Part shown: piece by piece, positions 6,255-8,426 of the stretch
How the letters are laid out: each line of letters starts with the position of its first letter
Position numbering within the stretch: the stretch's first letter is position 1
DNA from: CAZSMK01 sp964608095
Lineage (GTDB): Bacteria; Sumerlaeota; Sumerlaeia; MWCT01; JAGHBZ01
Direction of reading: 5' to 3'
DNA: 8,426 bases
Assembly (NCBI GenBank): GCA_964608095.1
Contig: CAZSMK010000088.1
Location: 1-8,426, forward strand
The notes under the pieces: generated by a model
Databases searched by the model: none
Told to the model about the DNA's origin: nothing
Seen by the model: the letters and a program-made list of their open reading frames with translations, nothing else
Translations under genes and position numbers: made by a program

Positions 6255-7313
6255 CTAACGCGACCATCGCTCCTCCATTGAGGGAAGAGCCGGAAAAGAG
6301 GTATGCGGTTCGGTTTGGTACCAATAAGCGACCGAGGCAATGTCATCCGTAAGCGGCTGGAATTTTCCGTTTTGCCACCACCCCAACGCCTGGATTGTAA
6401 CTTTTAAATCTTGCTTGAACCGGATAGGGTCGAGGATATGGAATCGGTACAAGCCGTGTCGTGGCACTTCTCCCTCAGTTTTATGGAACAAGGGATAGCC
6501 AAGGAAAGGGGTCGAGTAGGTCTCGCCGTTGAAACACCATGCCCCGCCGACATAGTCTTCGGTGCCAGTGCCGCAAATAGTAGGATATTCAGCATCACCA
6601 TCGATAAAGAACTTTATCTCCCCCTCACCCCACCAGCCGTTGGAAAACTGTGTCCAGGCGAGGAATGTGCCTACATAATGTCCCGTGCCTTTTACGCCGT
6701 CGAGGATTGTATGCTCAGGCTTTTCTCGGGACGTCATCGACCTGCGCCATTGCGCATGCAAATATGCAGCCCTGTCAGGTAACGCGCTCAGACTATACGT
6801 AATCTGGTAATAGACACCGTGAATAGGCTCCCACCGCTGGTTCTCGATAGTGATGCGGGCATGAGTGCGAAAGGGCATGGGAAAATAACAGTTCAGTCCG
6901 CCGCTTGGATTGACGGAAATCGGCAAAGCGTTAACGTTGTATTTCAAACCATGACCGTTACAGAAAAAGTCGCCGATCGGCACTTCGATGGAAGGCTCTT
7001 GCTCGTCGTCCCAGTAAAAACGGAGTATTATGTCGCGGTATGCCTTATGGTCGAGCGTAATCCAGATATGCTGAATAACGCCGCTTCCTTTGATGTCGGC
7101 AAGCGTGGTGGTGCTTTCCGCTTCGAGCGTGATACATGGACGAACCTTCCAGCCCTTACCGAGTTGAGAGGCGGGATTATCGCTCGCAGGGATCCCACGC
7201 GCTCCTCCGCCACGCTCCCCTGTCGGATTTTCCGCAGAGATGGAACGCGTCTCTGCATCCTGCACTAAAGGCAGCATACCCAACCCTGAATTCAACATAT
7301 ATAATTCATTCAT
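6255..7313 (-). CDS. DUF2961 / GH172-type glycoside hydrolase
   Basis: This is a 352-residue DUF2961 protein. The N-terminal TRSISAENPTGERGGGA (22-38) is the usual family opening. DIKGSGVIQHIWIT (73-86) and VPIGDFFCNGHG (111-122) begin the jelly-roll fold. FSNGWWGEGEIKFFIDGD (223-240) and CGTGTEDYVGGAW (247-259) form the active-site region. The two conserved acids are likely Glu232 and Glu252, about the spacing expected for the catalytic pair. Characterised GH172 members act on furanosides (alpha-D-fructofuranosides, difructose anhydride, D-arabinan), but most of the family is untested, so the substrate is open. ATG 7313 is chosen because AGGAGG (plus 7321-7326) lies 7 nt upstream. An in-frame start at 7376 would add 21 residues across that site. 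No signal peptide is present, so it is probably cytoplasmic and may act with the downstream GH4 enzyme on the same imported sugar. Confidence 0.9.
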   Translation of the reverse strand: MNELYMLNSGLGMLPLVQDAETRSISAENPTGERGGGARGIPASDNPASQLGKGWKVRPCITLEAESTTTLADIKGSGVIQHIWITLDHKAYRDIILRFYWDDEQEPSIEVPIGDFFCNGHGLKYNVNALPISVNPSGGLNCYFPMPFRTHARITIENQRWEPIHGVYYQITYSLSALPDRAAYLHAQWRRSMTSREKPEHTILDGVKGTGHYVGTFLAWTQFSNGWWGEGEIKFFIDGDAEYPTICGTGTEDYVGGAWCFNGETYSTPFLGYPLFHKTEGEVPRHGLYRFHILDPIRFKQDLKVTIQALGWWQNGKFQPLTDDIASVAYWYQTEPHTSFPALPSMEERWSR

Positions 7314-7320
7314 GGTAATA

Positions 7321-7326
7321 CCTCCT
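7321..7326 (-). promoter_or_regulatory. Ribosome binding site deciding the DUF2961 start
   Basis: A perfect AGGAGG on the minus strand lies 7 nt before ATG 7313, the best placed in the window. A small inverted repeat, CTTGAT (7331-7336) and ATCAAG (7350-7355), sits just upstream in the leader. Its 6-bp stem is probably too weak to matter. Confidence 0.75.
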
Positions 7327-7382
7327 GTCGCTTGATAGACGGAAATTAAATCAAGAGGCAACGAAATAATTCGCAATCGGAT

Positions 7383-7412
7383 TTTTTACCTCAGGTGTAA
7401 TCCCTTTTTCAA
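7383..7412 (-). promoter_or_regulatory. Possible sigma-70-type promoter for the sugar operon
   Basis: On the minus strand, TTGAAA (plus 7407-7412) and TAAAAA (plus 7383-7388) are separated by 18 bp and would give a leader of about 60 nt before ATG 7313. The -10 match is mediocre and the region is A/T-rich, so chance is a real alternative. A short palindrome, CGAA (7362-7365) and TTCG (7370-7373), lies just downstream and could be an operator half-site pair. Confidence 0.25.
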
Positions 7413-7676
7413 GTGAATGTTGCTAAATTGAGGCGTCATAGATGTCTGCGATCAGGTTTCAGCGAGTCCCTGCACCCTTGCTGCCCTGTTCGTCAATTGT
7501 GTCCATGGAGCCCTTTGTTGTCCCTTGTGTCCTTACAGTAAAGCCTCCGCACGGCACGCGTGTAAGACCTTCTCCCGCAAAAAAGGAAAATCGCAGTCTG
7601 ACAGGTTGTCCCCTAATCCAAGAATTAAATACACAGCAAAGATAAATTTGTAAATGCGGCGACTTATAGTTGCGAA

Positions 7677-7736
7677 GCAGACACTTCCGCGTGAAGCGCA
7701 ACAATGGACTCGAGGCGTGATGTTTCACGCGTCTGC
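7677..7736. repeat. Bulged inverted repeat in the intergenic region
   Basis: GCAGA (7677-7681) plus CGCGTGAA (7688-7695) are mirrored by TTCACGCG (7724-7731) plus TCTGC (7732-7736). The left arm has 6 extra bases, giving a 13-bp stem with one bulge. An alternative, tighter hairpin uses GCGTGA (7715-7720) and TCACGC (7725-7730) around a TGTT loop. The function is unknown. It may be a regulatory or REP-like element upstream of the sugar operon. Confidence 0.5.
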
Positions 7737-7877
7737 GCTGTCAAAGATTTGTTAGACGATTAGCTCATAAGATCATCCTTTCTGATTGCCAAGGAATGAG
7801 GAATGCCGCTTTCAGCCCTTTGGGGAAAGGAACGCAGTGTTGGGTGTGCTGATTAAAGGGTTGGGAAAGCGATCGTA

Positions 7878-7910
7878 GGGGAAGAACCCTTTTTCCAAAG
7901 GGTGTTCCCC
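7878..7910. repeat. Strong hairpin, first of three in tandem
   Basis: ACCCTTT (7886-7892) pairs with AAAGGGT (7897-7903) around a TTCC loop. The stem continues through a small internal loop with GGGGAA (7878-7883) and TTCCCC (7905-7910), for 13 pairs in all. There is no T-run on either side, so it does not look like an ordinary intrinsic terminator. Confidence 0.6.
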
Positions 7911-7914
7911 CGCC

Positions 7915-7932
7915 TTCATGCGTGAACATGAA
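7915..7932. repeat. Short perfect hairpin, second of three in tandem
   Basis: TTCATG (7915-7920) and CATGAA (7927-7932) form a perfect 6-bp stem with a 6-nt loop, placed between two larger hairpins. Alone it would be unremarkable. Confidence 0.4.
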
Positions 7933-7940
7933 ATGCACCT

Positions 7941-7970
7941 TCTCTGTATTTCGGCTACGAAAGACAGAGA
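7941..7970. repeat. Strong hairpin, third of three in tandem
   Basis: TCTCTGT (7941-7947) pairs with ACAGAGA (7964-7970), then after one A/G mismatch TTTCG (7949-7953) pairs with CGAAA (7958-7962) around a GCTA tetraloop. That is 12 pairs with a single mismatch. The bases that follow on the plus strand (TGGAATTTTAGG) include only a four-T run, so a terminator role is weak. Confidence 0.6.
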
Positions 7971-8002
7971 TGGAATTTTAGGTGGTAAAGAAATAAATGT
8001 AG

Positions 8003-8215
8003 ATGAGTGAAAATAAGTGGCGACATGAAAAATTGTCGTCTTCTTATCATAAGGCAAACGTAGGAATGGATTTCACTCCCCCTTATAAGGGGTTATTCAT
8101 CGTGCTCGCAATCATAATCGTGCCTTCACTCCCGATTATGTTTGGTTATTCTTCACGGACCTATGGTTTATATGCATATCTGCGTTCACAACATAACAAG
8201 AGAAGGGGAATGTGA
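8003..8215 (+). CDS. Doubtful small ORF with one hydrophobic segment
   Basis: This is a 70-codon frame. Its product would have a polar start, one hydrophobic stretch at about 29-48 (GLFIVLAIIIVPSLPIMFGY) and a basic tail (HNKRRGM). I recognise no family. The nearest purine-rich stretch, GGTGG, lies about 18 nt before the ATG, too far for a normal ribosome binding site. The frame also contains the 14-bp palindrome at 8079-8092. It would converge on the minus-strand membrane gene with a 25-bp gap. It may be a real single-pass membrane peptide or chance. Confidence 0.3.
   Translation: MSENKWRHEKLSSSYHKANVGMDFTPPYKGLFIVLAIIIVPSLPIMFGYSSRTYGLYAYLRSQHNKRRGM
8079..8092. repeat. Perfect 14-bp palindrome
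   Basis: CCCCTTATAAGGGG reads the same on both strands with no central spacer. A spacer-free palindrome would suit a dimeric DNA-binding protein better than an RNA hairpin. It lies about 770 bp upstream of the sugar operon and inside a doubtful small ORF, so no target gene is evident. Confidence 0.45.
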
Positions 8216-8240
8216 AATACATGACCCCACCACCTTTATA

Positions 8241-8426
8241 TTATTTCTTACCCTGTCTTTTCTGTTCTCTTCTTAACCGTAATCTTTCGAAGCCGTGATG
8301 AACAAACACAAATAAACTTATTATAGCCCATAAAATAAAACAGAATCCATAAATCCAGATATGGCGTGAAATGATGTACTCTTCAAAACTGAGCATTACG
8401 GCAAAGGGCAATCCGATTATTTGCCA
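8241..8426 (-). CDS. Membrane protein, C-terminal part only (runs off the window)
   Basis: Reading the minus strand from the right edge, 61 sense codons are open before TAA at 8241-8243, with no start inside the window that would fit a complete protein. The visible product ends a first hydrophobic segment (IIGLPFAVML), has a short loop with FEEYIISRH, then a clear transmembrane helix (about 24-42 of the visible part, WIYGFCFILWAIISLFVFV). It closes with a basic tail (about 47-61, rich in Arg, Lys and Gln). By the positive-inside rule the C-terminus is cytoplasmic. This looks like the end of a multi-pass inner-membrane protein. No family can be named from so little. It points the same way as the sugar operon, but a gap of more than 900 bp makes co-transcription unlikely. 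Confidence 0.6.
   Translation of the reverse strand, partial: WQIIGLPFAVMLSFEEYIISRHIWIYGFCFILWAIISLFVFVHHGFERLRLRREQKRQGKK

Larger units (their letters stand above)
7414..8002. other. Long gap without a convincing gene, rich in inverted repeats
   Basis: Open frames on both strands (for example minus 7459-7728 and minus 7812-8057) lack a ribosome binding site and any recognisable domain or sensible protein pattern. The first part (7466-7534) is low-complexity and purine-rich on the minus strand. The second part holds a series of inverted repeats, described separately. No tRNA, rRNA or insertion-sequence signature is visible. Confidence 0.5.

Noticed and set aside
7459..7728. Minus-strand 89-codon ORF upstream of the sugar operon
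   Set aside because: It covers the low-complexity purine-rich stretch and part of the inverted repeat, has no ribosome binding site and no sensible protein pattern.
7751..7775. TTAGCTCA-like stretch reminiscent of a tRNA D-arm
   Set aside because: No anticodon arm, T-loop (GTTCRA) or acceptor pairing can be placed around it.
7812..8057. Minus-strand 81-codon ORF
   Set aside because: It runs straight through the three tandem hairpins, and its translation shows no fold or family signature.

Overview
The window looks like ordinary chromosome of a diderm (Gram-negative-type) bacterium. The reasons are a GspB-type type II secretion accessory protein, a lipoprotein with an N-terminal lipobox-like cysteine, and a secreted beta-propeller. 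Base composition is intermediate and Shine-Dalgarno sites of the GGAGG type are common. I cannot place it in a phylum from this sequence alone. The mix of type II secretion, an LVIVD propeller and GH4/DUF2961 sugar enzymes fits a heterotrophic polysaccharide user, but that is inference.

Left half, plus strand (about 184-3748): four genes run in the same direction and are probably one transcription unit. They are gspB-like, an LVIVD-repeat propeller, a tRNA-dihydrouridine synthase and a TPR lipoprotein. The propeller and the dihydrouridine synthase overlap by an ATGA junction, which suggests translational coupling. The set mixes envelope proteins with a housekeeping tRNA-modification enzyme.

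Middle (3783-4574, minus strand): a FetB/YbbM-family (UPF0014) permease converges on the lipoprotein gene with only 34 bp between them. No partner ATPase (FetA) is visible. A 220-bp stretch with no recognisable gene (4575-4794) separates it from the sugar genes.

Sugar module, minus strand (7313 down to 4795): a DUF2961 protein (glycoside hydrolase family 172 type) is followed 32 bp later by a GH4 enzyme carrying the CHSV motif of MelA-type alpha-galactosidases. Both have good ribosome binding sites and no signal peptide. This suggests cytoplasmic breakdown of an imported glycoside. No transporter or regulator is in view.

Right end (7314-8426): about 900 bp with no convincing gene. It is rich in inverted repeats, including three hairpins in tandem at 7878-7970, a bulged inverted repeat at 7677-7736 and a perfect 14-bp palindrome at 8079-8092. 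A doubtful small membrane ORF lies at 8003-8215. At the very edge is the C-terminal end of a minus-strand membrane protein (8241-8426) that continues outside the window.

I found no mobile element, CRISPR array, tRNA, rRNA, or convincing new defence or biosynthetic system. The items most worth a second look are the tandem hairpins, the paired GH172/GH4 operon, the odd start of the propeller gene and the ATPase-less FetB.
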